A stretch of 64,000 bases of DNA, from the NCBI GenBank assembly GCA_914767885.1, contig CAJZBQ010000058.1, forward strand, positions 507,501 through 571,500, written 5' to 3'. The notes under the pieces were generated by a model that did no database searches, was not told the origin of the DNA, and was given only the letters and a program-made list of their open reading frames with translations. Positions 1-11,153 of this stretch are shown here, piece after piece. The translations under genes and the position numbers were made by a program. The stretch is from Blepharisma stoltei. Lineage: Eukaryota > Ciliophora > Heterotrichea > Heterotrichida > Blepharismidae. The number at the start of each line of letters is the position of its first letter. The stretch's first letter is position 1.

Positions 1-423
1 TTGATAAACTTAGAAGCTATAAACTGAGTTGACAAGAGATATCACTTAGAAGCTCTCGCAGTAAGCTCTGTTTCAGAAATTAATTATTGCGTTCATTTAT
101 TTTCGGTATTTGAGGTTTTAATTTTCTAGGTTTCAAATAAAATTTTCGTTTTATGCTATTTTTGCTCCTGAATATTCTTTTAATATTAGAAAGAAAAGGC
201 TTTGATCTTTGAACTAAAACTAAAGATTTTCTTATAAGCTAGCTAATAATAAAGCTTCAGATTATCCAAGTTTCGCCATTGCACTAATTCCTTATTGAAA
301 GTATGATTCAAAAGCTCTCCAGGGAGATAAGTCTTACTAAAGTTTTAAATAAACTTCTGGCGAGAATTATTTTCTTTTATGCAATTAATTAGTGAATAAA
401 TTTTACACCTATGATGTTCATAA
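1..423. other. AT-rich spacer, no gene seen
   Basis: This stretch lies downstream of the kelch gene's stop codon. I see no credible reading frame, structured RNA or inverted repeat in it. It may hold the 3' flank of the kelch gene only. Confidence 0.5.
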
Positions 424-2800
424 TTATATAGAAACTGGCTCCCATTCGTTCTTTTGATTAATAAATACAATCGTAGGAGCAATAAATGCAAATACTTTAG
501 AATCCAAACAGACGGCGTGAATTCCAGGTAAAGGATCCACTTCTTTTGTTTGAACTTTTCACTCCTTGCCATCCAGAGCCCATAAACTTTTGCCTAAAAC
601 AAGCAAGTTTCTGTTGTCACAGAGTATTTTAATATTGGAAATTCTCTCACTCCCCAACTTCAATTTGGAATTACATCGGTAAAGTTTATATTTTTTTGGT
701 CTTTAACCCCGCTTAAATTGGAAAAAAATTGTTTCAATAGAACAATTTTATGGATGAAAATACTAATTTTTATATTGTGAAACACACTATGTAGCACGGG
801 GCTTCTTTGGCTCAAGCTCCAGCCAAAAAGCCCGTGCTGCATAGTGTATTTCACTATAAAATAAATTTAAATATGAATAGTTTTTTAAAAATATTAACCC
901 TTTAAATTGGAACAGTAATTTTTGCTCCAATATATGGTAGAGTTAGGAATTCTTAATGATAATGTTGATCAACTACTACTAGTATACTTTTCTATATATT
1001 TGCAACACTCTCCAGAATTTAAATCTCCCCCAGCTACATAAACGGCGTTTTTGAATATTGCTGCTGATGCATTTGCTCTAGGTGTTTCTAAAGGTTCGAT
1101 TGAGCTTCATTTTTCGTTTTCGATATCATAGATTTCACACTCTCTTGAAAGCCCTAAAGATCCATAGCCGCTAATTGCATATATAAAGGATTCATTGGCT
1201 ACCACTGTAAGCATACATAAAAATGGCGTGGCGAACCAATCCACCTCCTAACACTGTAGCTGGGGAGACCCAGGGATCTTGTGGAAGGATGTTTTGGCGT
1301 TCGGTATGTGTATCTGCCCAGGTTTTACTTGGTCTGGGGAGCTCAATGTCCAGGTTGTCGGACCGCATCCAGACCAAGGCTTTGCCTCGGAAGAAGATGG
1401 AGTTCGCAGTTGGAAAGGGGTGCCCCAGTAATACCAGTGAGGTTCCTCCTGGTCGTTCCCCAGCGAAATACAAGGCGTTGCGTTCTGGGCTACAAATTTT
1501 CATCTTGGTAGACAGGTGACCAGAAAATTTGTTTTCGACTTTTCTAGAAGCCAAACCCGTTAGCGTGCGGCATTGTGACCCATACTTTCAGACTACCAGG
1601 AAGTATGTGCAGGCCCAGAACTGGTAGGAACAAGACTTTGAAGGTCATGAGAGGATTGTCGGCGAAGTAGATACGTTGAGCGTTGTGGAAGGGAATGAGA
1701 TTCTTCAAATTCCAACAGGGAGCTTTTCTATAGTCTAACTAAGCCAAATCTAAGGCTATCACTGTATGCGAGTGCCTACTAGAAATCATGTCAGACTTCT
1801 TATTCAATTTTTCTGTATAAGTGTCAAAATAAAACGCATTTTTACATCCAAACCCATCTAAAGTTCCGCCGATAATGTAAACTCCAGTCTGTGCCTGAGC
1901 GATTTTGGCATTTTTAGGAAGACTCAAATCGAAATTTTTAAACTCATGAGTCGCAGTGTTAAAACTAGTCAGACCGCCTGACTTTAAAGTATAAATAATA
2001 TAAAATCTGGTCGTAAGAGAAGGTAAATCGCCATAAAACACAACTTGCGCTAATAATAAATTTATTTTTTCAGAAAACATATGATGCTCTGAAACGCTCT
2101 GCAATTCAGAAATGATTGCCTGGGTTTTTACACCTGTATTTCTGGTAAGATGCATTCCCACAACTCTGCCATCTTTAATGATTGGGAGGCCAGGCAAAGC
2201 ATCAAACTCATACGAGAGCTTATATGGGTCAACGTTTGTGACCTTCACCATGGAATTATTGATGTAAACAACATCGTCAATCCTGATTTCCTTGCTTGCA
2301 AGTTGCAAGCTTTCTCTTTGCATTTCATTTTTAACTGCTACAAGGGCAAAGCAGAGAGCTGGGCTTCTATAGAAGAATTTTTTGGGGTCCAACTCTACCT
2401 CAGCTTGCGCATTTAAAGCCTTTTCTGGAGATGTGATGACTTTGCTAGAAGTCATGACCAGATTCAGGTTTGTTCTAAACGCCATGCATGAAAAATCACC
2501 CGAAGTCAAGATAAAGCAACTGTCCACTGAATTGGACTCCATATCGGGGTTAAAGATTGCTATTTCTATCCTGGAAACTGTGTGACTTTTAGAATATAGG
2601 GAAAGAACGTCTTTATCGCTTCTTAAAAAGTTTCCATTGATATGCAAAGCAATTTTCTCTGATTTTAATTCTTTAAACTTCTTCTTGGCTAAGTCTTTTA
2701 ACTCTTGAAGCGATTTCGGTCTTTTATTGAGTTCTTTTTCTCGGGATTTATAGATAAGAATGATTTTACCAGATGAATTTGCAGAGCAGCAAGCTCCCAT
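424..2800 (-). CDS. Kelch-repeat protein with N-terminal myristoylation-type start, split by two inserts
   Basis: The protein starts MGACCS, an N-myristoylation/palmitoylation-like signal. A roughly 200-residue N-terminal domain contains LPGLPIIKDGRVVGMHL, which resembles the end of a trypsin-like fold. Kelch blades follow, with VYIIGGT, YAISGYGS, VYVAGG and LWALDGKEW signatures. The frame is cut at 1197-1753 by a retroposon-like insert and at 647-942 by an IES. Removing both joins HTVIA to NESFIYAISGYG and IPNS to ERISNIK. The remaining 1524 nt give 507 codons without a stop, reading UGA as Trp. Function is unknown beyond a likely membrane-anchored kelch scaffold. The 3' end (stop TAA at 424-426) is the first stop after the last blade. 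Confidence 0.8.
647..942. mobile_element. IES, family B-like, in the kelch gene, with internal palindrome
   Basis: The left end is TCA followed by CTCCCC; the right end is GTAGAG before TTA. Both sides carry TTTAAATTGGAACA-like segments. It spans 296 bp. The flanking T-N-A triplets differ in the middle base (TCA versus TTA), yet removal restores the kelch frame. A separate palindrome is nested at 771-858. Confidence 0.75.
771..858. repeat. Palindrome nested inside the IES
   Basis: The arms read GTGAAACACACTATGTAGCA and its near-complement, separated by a short spacer, with TATA-like termini. The form matches the other TATAG...CTATA palindromes here. It probably inserted into the older IES. 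Confidence 0.7.
1197..1753. mobile_element. GC-rich retroposon-like insert in the kelch gene
   Basis: It is flanked by imperfect 16-bp direct repeats: GGCTACCACTGTAAGC at 1197-1212 and GGCTATCACTGTATGC at 1754-1769. The insert is clearly GC-richer than its surroundings. Parts resemble the insert at 62.5-63.3 kb (shared TGGCGTTCGG and GGC-AACCAA segments). The open frames inside look incidental. Removing 557 bp joins the kelch codons in frame. Confidence 0.75.
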
Positions 2801-3256
2801 GTTTTCAAATAATTAATGCGTTTTAATGAAAGAATATTTTAATATTTTGGCTTCAAAAATCAGATATAGTTTCGTTTATCATTTTCTTTTCTCTTGATAT
2901 AGGCAATTTTAAAATCTATTTCTGATAAAATAAGGCAGTGCTTTTTAATTTATTATCCTATCGACCTCAAAAAATATATTGCAATTTCTTGTGGATGGCG
3001 CTGTTTTGGCTTTGATTGTCCCACTGGAAAAATTTTTTGGTTCGATCAGTACCATATGGTTTGGTCAAATCAAAAAATTTTCCTAGTGGGAAAATCAAAG
3101 CCAAAATAGCGCCCATCCATGGGAAAATCCTATATGCATTATTAGTTTTTAAAAATTATTAAGAAACTTATAAATCTTTAACTATAAAATATAAAGATAT
3201 AAATATCACTATAAAAGTAATAAAGCTTTTCTAAAATGGCTCGTTATTAAATAAAA
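2801..3256. other. Intergenic region with a large palindrome
   Basis: This is the divergent spacer between the kelch gene (minus) and the BTB gene (plus), so it should hold both promoters. No box can be defended by eye. It contains the inverted repeat listed at 2974-3134. Confidence 0.6.
2974..3134. repeat. Palindromic IES-like element
   Basis: The arms include GGATGGCGC, TTTTGGCTTTGAT and CCACTGGAAAAATTTTTT, each with its complement on the far side of a roughly 40-bp centre. TATA-like motifs lie near both ends. It sits in a promoter-containing spacer, not in a reading frame. Confidence 0.7.
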
Positions 3257-4633
3257 ATGAATGCATTTGATATCATAATTCAAATTGGGAACTTACATCT
3301 CACCTGCCCAAAGTCACTGCTTGCCGAAAATTCAGACTACTTCAGGTCACTTTTCCAAGGTTCCTATTCGGATTCAGACTCCAGTTTCTTCAGACTCCCA
3401 GATCACTTTTCATTTACAGGATTTTATCACATTTACGAACTTATGCATAGGAAAGATACGCTTCCCTATGACACTCAAATAGCTCTCGAAGTTCTTGAGA
3501 TTGCTGATTTTCTTCAAGTTTCTCGAAGTCTGTTTCAGCTCATACTTGCATATATTAAAATACACTCTGATAACGCGACCTTTTGGCTATCGATGTGTGA
3601 AGGCAAGGAAGAGTGAAACGAACTTAAAAGCAAAGTTCTCAAAATCTGCAAGGAAGAAATAAATGAAATCATTTATGACGAGAATTTGAAATCTTTTAAG
3701 CTAGAAAATCTATTTGAAATTTTCGATACATCTAGAGTTTATCAGTTAAACGCAGATGATGTGAGCCAAATGCTGGATACTCTTTTTTGGGTACAAGGAA
3801 ATTCGTCAATTTCCAAACTGCTGCAAACCATAAGAGATCACTATGAAAGTGCAAGCCAAAATGAAGATTCAAGCTTTTCATGAAAAATTGGAAGCTTAGA
3901 CTATGACCAAAATCAAAATGGCTACTATAAAAGAACTTTTGAATCCGCCACTGATGTGTGGTGCTTGAAATCTAAGATATCTGAGAGGCTCTACATAAGT
4001 GTATTTACTGCTCATCAAAAATGCAAAAATAAAGGGCATGCAAACGTGAAAAGCCTATTTTACAAATATCAGATGCAATCAGCGAATGGAAATTTCGTAA
4101 AATCATCATTGTTTGGTTTTCCAGTAGACTGAAATTGCTGCTACGGGCCAGCAAGATTTTGCGAAGTCTCAGACATGTCAAAAGATAGCACTCTCGAAGT
4201 TTGAATAAAAGAAATCCCTCTTCACGGAGCAATTCTCTCTTATATTGTTGACTCAATAGAAACCATTTCTACTGATTTTTCTGAGCAAGAACTATTGTTT
4301 TTCAACCCAAAAGACATGTTCAGTGTAATTGAGTCATGTCACGTCATGAATAAATCTGAAGACACAATTTGCTATCTTCTGGCAAGGTATCTGATTCATC
4401 ACCCTGATGAATGTGCAGGAATCATCGAAACTTTAAGGATGTACTCTATGAGCTTGGAAATGCTCCAAACAGTAAGTAATCTACCTTACTTTGACTCACT
4501 CCCTGATACCTTCAAGACCAAAGTCTTGAAAGAATTCGGGACAAGAGTGACTCCAAAACTGGAGAAACTGGAGCTTCCAAGCAGCAGAAGTGTCCTGAGG
4601 GTCTTGAACTCAAATTCACTTAATATGAGATAA
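3257..4633 (+). CDS. BTB/POZ-BACK-like domain protein
   Basis: This gene encodes 458 residues when UGA is read as Trp; several in-frame TGA codons fall at natural positions (for example EGKEE-W-NELK). The first 110 residues look like a BTB fold: a DIIIQIG start, then a LLAENSDYFRSLFQGSY segment typical of substrate-adaptor or oligomerising BTB domains. The helical middle fits a BACK-like linker, and a second helical domain follows. It is intact, with no IES or intron. Such proteins often act as cullin-3 adaptors, but no Kelch or MATH partner domain is visible, so the role is open. The start is the first ATG after a TAA-rich leader. Confidence 0.75.
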
Positions 4634-4653
4634 AATTAAAATTTTGCGATTTT

Positions 4654-7600
4654 ATGCATTGCTACATAATATTTAATTTATTTAAAGAAAATGGAAAAAA
4701 GGAGCAAAAGTCCTATTTATGTTCTTACTTACTTTTAATCAGGAAGCTTATGCTTCCAGCAAGCTCTTAAGAGCTTTTTTTCCAGAATCACTCTAACCTA
4801 ACCTGCTTTCACCCGATCTCACTCCGATTGCCTTTCCTTTTCGCTGTCTCTGCCTCTTTCTCCATCAGTCGACACCTCTGCTCCAGTTCCTGTTGGTGTT
4901 TTCTCGCTCTGTCTCTTAGGATCGCATCGTGGAAATCCTTGATCGCACTGTCTATTCTTTGCACCTGTGACAGTCTACCGCAATTTGTCAATTGCTCAAT
5001 CTTTTCTTCAAACTTATGACTATAGAGAGCCATTTCCGTTAGCGTCAGTTTCACGCACTTCTCAGCCCAGGTCTCTCAGCCTTCCTAGCATTATTCTCGC
5101 TGCTTTTTGTATCTTGCGCATCTCTCCATTATATGTTCTTCTGTTTCATCAAGTCCGCATGACTCGCACATTCCATCCTTGCTCAAATGCCTCAGTTTGG
5201 CATTGGAATTGCAAAAATTGAAGCCTGCCCGCAGTCTGTGGATGGTACCAATAGCTCGCCATCTTTCAGGATTGATTCTGATGTAGGCGGCCTGTCTGGT
5301 CTTCTTGCTTCCTTCAGTGAGCCTCCTAAATAGCCTCGTTGTTTTTTCAGTTTCTCTCCTGAGCCTGTCGATGTTCTCTCCACGTTTTGTGCTCTCAACT
5401 TCCCCTCTAATAATATCTCTCAATTGTCTTTATCAACTTCTCTTAGTTTCTCGCTATTGCTAAATCCAGCCAAGCCAAGCTCTATCAGCATATTTTTGCA
5501 TTGCTGTTCTCATGGTAGTTTTGAGGATCTGGTTTATATTTCTCATCGTTTTTGTGATTGAGTTTCGAGACTCTAAGATCCTCTTGCTAAACACTAGCGT
5601 CTTCTTGATCCAGTAGTTTTTGAGCGAAATTCAGCCTAAATCTTCCATTGAGGTCTCCCTTGCTGCCCCTCTCGGTGCCTGCAACAGTACCCGTGCTATC
5701 TTCATTCTTTCCCTTTCTATCAATTCAAGTATTTTTCTGTCTCATCCTCCTTGCATGGCTTCCTTTGCATATAGGACTAAAGGTGTGATATGTGCTTCCG
5801 CAATTATTGCCTTATTTTAATAGACGTGCATCTTAGTCCTGCTGTTAATCCCATCACCATCTTGCACGCTATTCTACTTTTTTTTCAAGAGTCTTCTTCT
5901 GGTCAGTCCTTATATGTTGCCTTTTGTCGTCCTATTTATGTCACTCAAGTAAGTCTCCTACAGAAGTGACTGAGGAGATCGAAGAAAAGATTCGAACCAA
6001 AAAGAGGATGCTGGAAGTTCTAGAACTGGAAGCTGCTATCATAGATGATGAAATCATTGAGCAGGTGGAAGCAAGGGATTATATTATTGAAGAATTAAAC
6101 AAAGAAGTGATTTATTTAAAATCACATCTGAAATCTTCTGGAAATTCCGACCATTCTAAAGATGAGGAAATGCAAGGACTCAAGGACCGAATTGAGGATA
6201 TTTTAACTGAAAAAACAGAAATTGAAGAGCAGTTCTCACAGATCCAAAGTGAAAAGAGACAACTCATCAGTGAAAAAGATGAATTAGAAAAAGCCAATGA
6301 AGCTTTAATGGAGGAGCATGAGATATTGAGAGGGGAAAAGCAGCTAAAGGCTGACGAAGTAAAACAACTCACAGATGATATTAAGCAGCTGGCTGCAATT
6401 ATTCAGTCAATGTCTGAATTAAATAAGGACTTGACAGGAAAAGTTGACAAACTGAATGCTGATTTGGAGCAGAGCGTCATTGCTTCATATGAAGCCAAAG
6501 CAAAGGCGTCTAATATGGAAGAGCTGGAAAAGCATTTGAATGAGGCCATTGAAACTAGCAAAAAGATTGAAGAGAAGAACAAAGATCTAAGAGCCAAGAA
6601 CAAGCAGTTAGTTAAGTCCAATAAGGAATATACTGCTATTTGTGAAAATATTCAAGGGAAAATAGCATCATTTCTAACTGAAAACACCCCAGAAGAAGTC
6701 AGAATATTTCTTGTCAAGTTTTCACAAGATCTGGGGAAAATTCCTCAAGTGATTCAAGAAGAGAGCAGCACACCTACTGAAAACGCTGGAAATTTTGGTG
6801 AAGTTGTTGAGAATGAAAATAAGGAGCTAAGCAAAAGAGTAAAAGAAACGCAAAATAGAGAAGCATCTCTGTATGAAGAAATCGATGGCCTAAAAAAACT
6901 GCTGGAAAAGAGAGAAAAAGAATATGAAGAAATGGCAAATAAATTAAGCACACTCTTCAATGCTAGTGCAACGAATTCTGATCAGGTTAAAGAGCAGCTA
7001 ACTAACTATTTAATTAATAAAACTGTTTTATTTTAATTTTTAAATTGATTATTTTAATTTTAAATAAACTATAATAATTAAATATTTTCTATTAAATGGA
7101 GAGTAAGACAAGTTCAATTAAAGCTCGGCAAAAAGAAGAACAAGTGCAAGCTGCTTCAAACCAAACTGCTAGATATTGAGCCAAAATACAATAGAAAGCT
7201 GAGTACTCTAACTGCACAAAAAGAAAAAGCTGAGAAAAATAACGAAGAACTAAAAGAAAAAATAGCAAAGCTTAAACCACAAATAAGCGGGTTGCAAAGC
7301 GAAAGCCGAGAGCAAAAAAGACTTGCTAGACAATACGCAAATACAATACAAGTGCTCCACGATGAGTTTTGGAAAAGAGACACGGCGTTGATCAAGGTCA
7401 AAAGGTCCTTGATTCGTGCTCAGAAAGAAATAAAATCATTAAAAGCACTCGTAGAAAAAGCAGAAACTCATGCTAAAAGCTTAGTCGAGCACCAAACTAA
7501 CAAAACACTGATTGAGCTCCAGTCTAAAGATCAACAAATTGCCCTACTTAAAGGCATGCTAAAAGGCAACCCAATAGAGCGAAGGATTCAGAATGATTCG

Positions 7601-7954
7601 CTCTCAAAGCGAGGTCACAGCTACCGAACAAGCTACGACGAAAGCTCAATCAATACTCTCAATACCTCAGCAACTTCAGAAACAAGGTCTTTTTCCAGCT
7701 TAACGCCCAGCATGCTCATTAATAAATTTCTTAGAATCTCATCATTATACAAAGGTAAAGAAGAAACTCCGACTGGGACTAAGCCAAACCTTAACAAACT
7801 CGTCACAAATCTGAGAACTAAACTTAAAATATTTCCCAGCTTTAGCTCTAGCGAGCTTAATGAGAATGTGCCAGAACTCAAGGGCTCTATTGATACGTCA
7901 AAAAGCCAGCTAACACTTGATGAAGTTATCAATGCTATAGTATCAACAATTTAA
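4654..7954 (+). CDS. Long coiled-coil protein interrupted by a LINE tail and an IES
   Basis: The gene is almost entirely heptad-rich coiled coil (E/K/L-rich, for example VTEEIEEKIRTKKRMLEVLE), with a Ser/Thr-rich tail before the stop at 7954. Three items are removed to read it: the LINE fragment 4710-5928 (13-bp duplication), a 15-nt intron GTAAGTCTCCTACAG at 5949-5963, and a 105-bp IES at 6999-7103. What remains is 1962 nt, or 653 residues. The start is uncertain. The ATG at 4654 is in frame. The ATG at 4691 would need one extra A in its A6 run. Probably a structural or cytoskeletal protein; no family was recognised. Confidence 0.7.
4710..5928 (-). mobile_element. LINE (non-LTR retrotransposon) 3'-end fragment
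   Basis: It is bounded by a perfect 13-bp duplication, GTCCTATTTATGT, at 4710-4722 and 5929-5941. On the minus strand 5091-5423 encodes a segment ending in a CESCG-DETEEHIMERC zinc-knuckle motif, typical of the tail after the reverse transcriptase of non-LTR elements; preceding residues match the RT-tail style (RINPERW...RLRAGF). The rest is degraded. No intact reverse transcriptase is present, so it is a dead 5'-truncated copy inside or just before a gene's first codons. Confidence 0.8.
6999..7103. mobile_element. Short IES (105 bp) in the coiled-coil gene
   Basis: TAA at 6999 and TAA at 7104 flank the element. The left terminus TAACTAACTATTTAATTAAT is a degenerate inverted copy of the right one. 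Exactly 105 bp are lost, joining EQL to RQVQLKLG in frame. Left in place, it creates stops. Confidence 0.8.
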
Positions 7955-8013
7955 TAAAATTAATCGATTTTTAATTACAATACAATAAGTTTTTTATTCT
8001 AAAGCAAACTAAA

Positions 8014-8439
8014 TTACCACTCTTGCTGAAGCCAAGAAACAATTTTGTCAGATCTGCCTACATATTCATTTGACTGCTGCTCGAGCGTCTTCTGCTCCTT
8101 TTCTAAGCATTTGATTTGCTTATCAATCCTCATGTTTTCTGAAGTCAACTGCACAAATTCCTCTCTCATCTGTTCAATTAGTTCGTTTAATTTTGTTCCT
8201 ACTAACGGATTCAAGTCATTTGTATCTTTTTCTATGTGCTCTTTCATAACATTTAGCTCACTATGCAAACTGCTGCAAGATGCTTTGTAGCTTTGGAGCG
8301 ACTCCTTGCCTTCTTTGACGGCCAAGTTGATATTTCGTAAAAGGCCGCTCACTGTCGACTCTTCTATATAGGTTTGTAGCTGTTCTGGGTCTCGAAAAGT
8401 TGAAATCGTTGAATAAGGAGTGAAACGTTGTCTTTCCAT
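8014..8439 (-). CDS. Small coiled-coil protein, unknown function
   Basis: This gene encodes 141 residues. After about 30 residues almost everything is alpha-helical with heptads, ending in an IVSWLQQEW tail. There is no intron or IES. It lies 59 bp from the convergent end of the long coiled-coil gene, and its start is 14 bp from the stop of the HEI10-like gene on the same strand. I cannot assign a family. The short size and helical content would suit a subunit of a cytoskeletal or kinetochore-type complex, but that is a guess. Confidence 0.65.
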   Translation of the reverse strand: MERQRFTPYSTISTFRDPEQLQTYIEESTVSGLLRNINLAVKEGKESLQSYKASCSSLHSELNVMKEHIEKDTNDLNPLVGTKLNELIEQMREEFVQLTSENMRIDKQIKCLEKEQKTLEQQSNEYVGRSDKIVSWLQQEW

Positions 8440-8453
8440 TTATTTTAATTAAT

Positions 8454-9137
8454 TTATGAACTGTTAAGTTTCGAAGGAGTGAAGAGGCTTGAAGCGTGAG
8501 GAGTGAAGGGTCTTTTGAAAGGCTTGGAACCAGTGTCAAAAGAAATGCCAGAAAATAATTTATTTGTTGAAAAATTACTTTCTTGCTCACCTAAAGCAAA
8601 AATTTTCCTATTACTGGGAGGATCAAAAACTTGAGGAGAGCGCATATTGCTTTTGAGCTGCTGGTTTTCTTGTGTAAGTTGAGTATTTTGTTGCTGCAGA
8701 TGCTGGAATTGCATTGCGAGTTGTTTGTAGTGGTCTTTTAATTCCAGATATCCTTGCTGAGTTGCATAAAATGCTTGCTCAGTTTGCTTGACCTTTTCTC
8801 TATATACATTTTCCCTCTGCGAAGCCAAGTTTTTAACTTGTGAGACTTCAAGGTTTTTTTGGGCTTGCCAAAACTCTAATCCGACTCCTGCTGATTCCAA
8901 AATTTCTGAAGGATTGAACCCTATCAGTGCAATCCTTTTCCGTTCATTTATGTATTTCTTTGAAAAATTGGCTGATGTGACGTTGACTTGTCTGTTACAG
9001 ATCGGGCATGTCTGGTGAGAAGAAAATCATTCTTTTCCATGCTCTGCACATAAAGCATGCCCACAGCTGATCAAGCATACTCTCTCTCCTAGTAGTGTAC
9101 TGCAGGATGGAGCGTTGCATTTAAATTCAGATGCCAT
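8454..9137 (-). CDS. HEI10/CCNB1IP1-like RING E3 ligase (meiotic recombination)
   Basis: This gene encodes 227 residues with one UGA-coded Trp (GKEWFSS). The N-terminal RING reads CNAPSC...CLISCGHALCAEH...CPICN, matching the unusual C3HC4 arrangement and spacing of HEI10/CCNB1IP1 (known to mark crossover sites on meiotic chromosomes). A long coiled coil follows (residues about 85-165, Q-rich), then a basic Ser/Pro/Phe-rich tail, the order seen in the HEI10/Zip3/RNF212 group. The similarity continues after the RING (GFNPSEILESAGVGLEFWQAQ), as in HEI10. Family-level call; ligase activity (ubiquitin or SUMO) cannot be told from sequence. Confidence 0.75.
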
Positions 9138-9199
9138 TATTAAATATCAAGTTAAATTGAGAGTTATTTAATATAGCTTAGGCGCGCTTTTAGTGTGTC

Positions 9200-9345
9200 T
9201 TAACGCTTCTATCTCCCCACTCCCCCTCCATGAGCTAACAAAAAAATTTTGTTCGCTAATGGGGTTAATTTTTTTTAATTATAAAAAAATAATTTTTGTA
9301 GGGTGAGAAAGGGAATTTTCCCCCAAAAAAGTTTAAGAAAAAAGA
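9200..9345. mobile_element. Degenerate family-A hairpin end
   Basis: CTCCCCCTCCATGAGCTAAC followed by a hairpin partner TTTTGTTCGCTAATGGGG and a TTAATTTT run matches the hairpin terminus of family A with mutations. The opposite end is not clear, so this is probably a decayed remnant upstream of the HEI10-like gene. Confidence 0.45.
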
Positions 9346-10068
9346 AAGTATGAGAGATGCTGCTGCAAAGTTTCATGTCAACTCTATTTACTCGATTTCC
9401 GAATGGGTGAGTAAGATTGATGAGTTGAAGAAATTAATAAAATCTGATAAAAATTTAAAAGAGAAAATACAATCAATTCCCAGAGTTTAGAGAGAGAACT
9501 AGTTCATTGGCTTACTGCAATTCTTGAGCAAGGTATTCAGATTCTCAGGTCAACGATTGAAGAGAAACCAAAGGTTTGGCGGCCGAATGGGATTGGCTCG
9601 ATTCGGCTGTGGTGATAAACATGGTAAGGGTTTAGGACCAGAAATAATTTATCTTACCGCAAAATTAATACCTCAATTGCAATTTCGACGAAACGAGATT
9701 TGATTGAGATGCTAAAAGCAAGTTTACTAATGATTTCAAGGGAAATCAACGAATTTTAGGTGTTCAATCCACTAAAATGAACCATTCTATCACTTTTATA
9801 CTTATGATTAGAGTAATGGATAAAAGATGCCTTGTTGCTCATTTTCTAACTCTCCCCCATTTAATAACGAACACTTTTTTTGTTCGTTATTAAATGGGGT
9901 CTAACTTATATAAAATTTTTTTAGAAAAAAAATATACATAAAATTTATATTAAATATCTATGAATTTTTTATATAAAAATTTCAATTAAAGAGTTAATAA
10001 TAAAAGGATTCAAATGATGGCAACAGAAAGAGAAAGCGCCTAAATGAAAGCGAAAAGATAACTATTGC

Positions 10069-10419
10069 TAACTCCCCACCCCTCCGTGAGCGAACAAAAC
10101 CATTAGAAAAATCCCTCACCCTCCGTTAGCGAATAAAATGTTTTAATAGAAAAATTTTTTATGGAAAAAATTTTGATTTATAAATGATAATTATTATAAT
10201 GAAATCTGGAGCTAATTCTTTTTAATTTTAAACAAATTACGTTTTTAAAACATAAATTCTACAAATTCAATTAATATTTGCTATCCAATTTTTGCGAATT
10301 AGGATTTTTTTAAATTTCGAAAATAATTTTCTATAAAATTTATAAAAAAAATTTTTACAAAAAAATTACCCCTTCGTAAGCGAACGAGATTTTTTTTGTT
10401 CACTCACGGAGCGGGGGAG
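10069..10419. mobile_element. Family A MITE nested in D
   Basis: TAA flanks both ends (10069, 10420). The left end is ACTCCCCACCCCTCCGTGAG; the right end holds a degenerate hairpin with GTTCACTCACGG. The body shares the conserved family-A core (AAATTTCGAAAA, GCTAATTCT). Confidence 0.8.
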
Positions 10420-10606
10420 TAAAGCACCAGCTTAAGATTAAGCCACTATTAGCTTATTAGCTCTTATTTATTATTCTTTGCTCGATTATATTTGTCCTTA
10501 TCTTATTCTAACTACTTAAAATTAGTAAACTATAAAGACTAAATTAGCTTATATAAACTTTATAGTAAATTTTGTTCGTTATTAAATGGGGCCTAAGGAA
10601 AAATTT

Positions 10607-11153
10607 TTACTCCCCCCCCATCCTTGATCGAACGACTCGCCATCGTTCGATCAAGGATGGGGGTTAAAAAAAATTTTATATATAAAATGAAAAAGATATA
10701 TATAGATTTTTTTTATTTACTTTAAATAAGAGGGTTAAGAGTATTTAATAATTATTTTTTACAGCCAAAAATTGAATTAATTTCATAAAAATACCAATTT
10801 TTAATATTTTGATTTATTAATTACCCTTTTAAACTGTATAAATTTTAATTTAAATTAAATATTTTTTTAAAATTTTAAAGAATCTCTATTTTTTAGATTA
10901 TTGAGCTTTTAAGCCTATGTTGATGTCTAAATCACTTCGGATGGTTGATTGATTTCGCAGCTTTCTGTCGTCTCAAAGCTCTGAAAAAAACTTCATTAGG
11001 CACATCTTCCAAAGCATTTGATAACTAATATTTTTTATATATATAAAAATTTGCATGATATGAAAATCGTTCGATCAAGGATGGGGGTTAATTAATTTCC
11101 CCAATTTTTAGGAATTTTTACAGTCAATCGTTCGATCAAGGATGGGGGGGGAG
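10607..11153. mobile_element. Family C MITE nested in D
   Basis: TTA flanks both ends (10607, 11154). The termini are CTCCCCCCCCATCCTTGATC and its inverted copy, and a second TTCGATCAAGGATGGGGG lies at each end as a hairpin partner. It spans 547 bp, with an AT-rich body and no coding content. Confidence 0.8.

Noticed and set aside
1192..1554. Open frames of about 76-120 codons on both strands inside 1213-1753
   Set aside because: They lie in a GC-rich retroposon-like insert, overlap each other and show no domain.
3257..4633. Reading TGA as stop, which would cut the BTB gene into several small genes
   Set aside because: The same frame continues after each TGA with domain-consistent residues; the same holds for Sec24, PIPK, SET and DUF229 genes.
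5620..5820. Plus-strand frame of 66 codons
   Set aside because: It lies within the LINE fragment, antisense to its coding strand.
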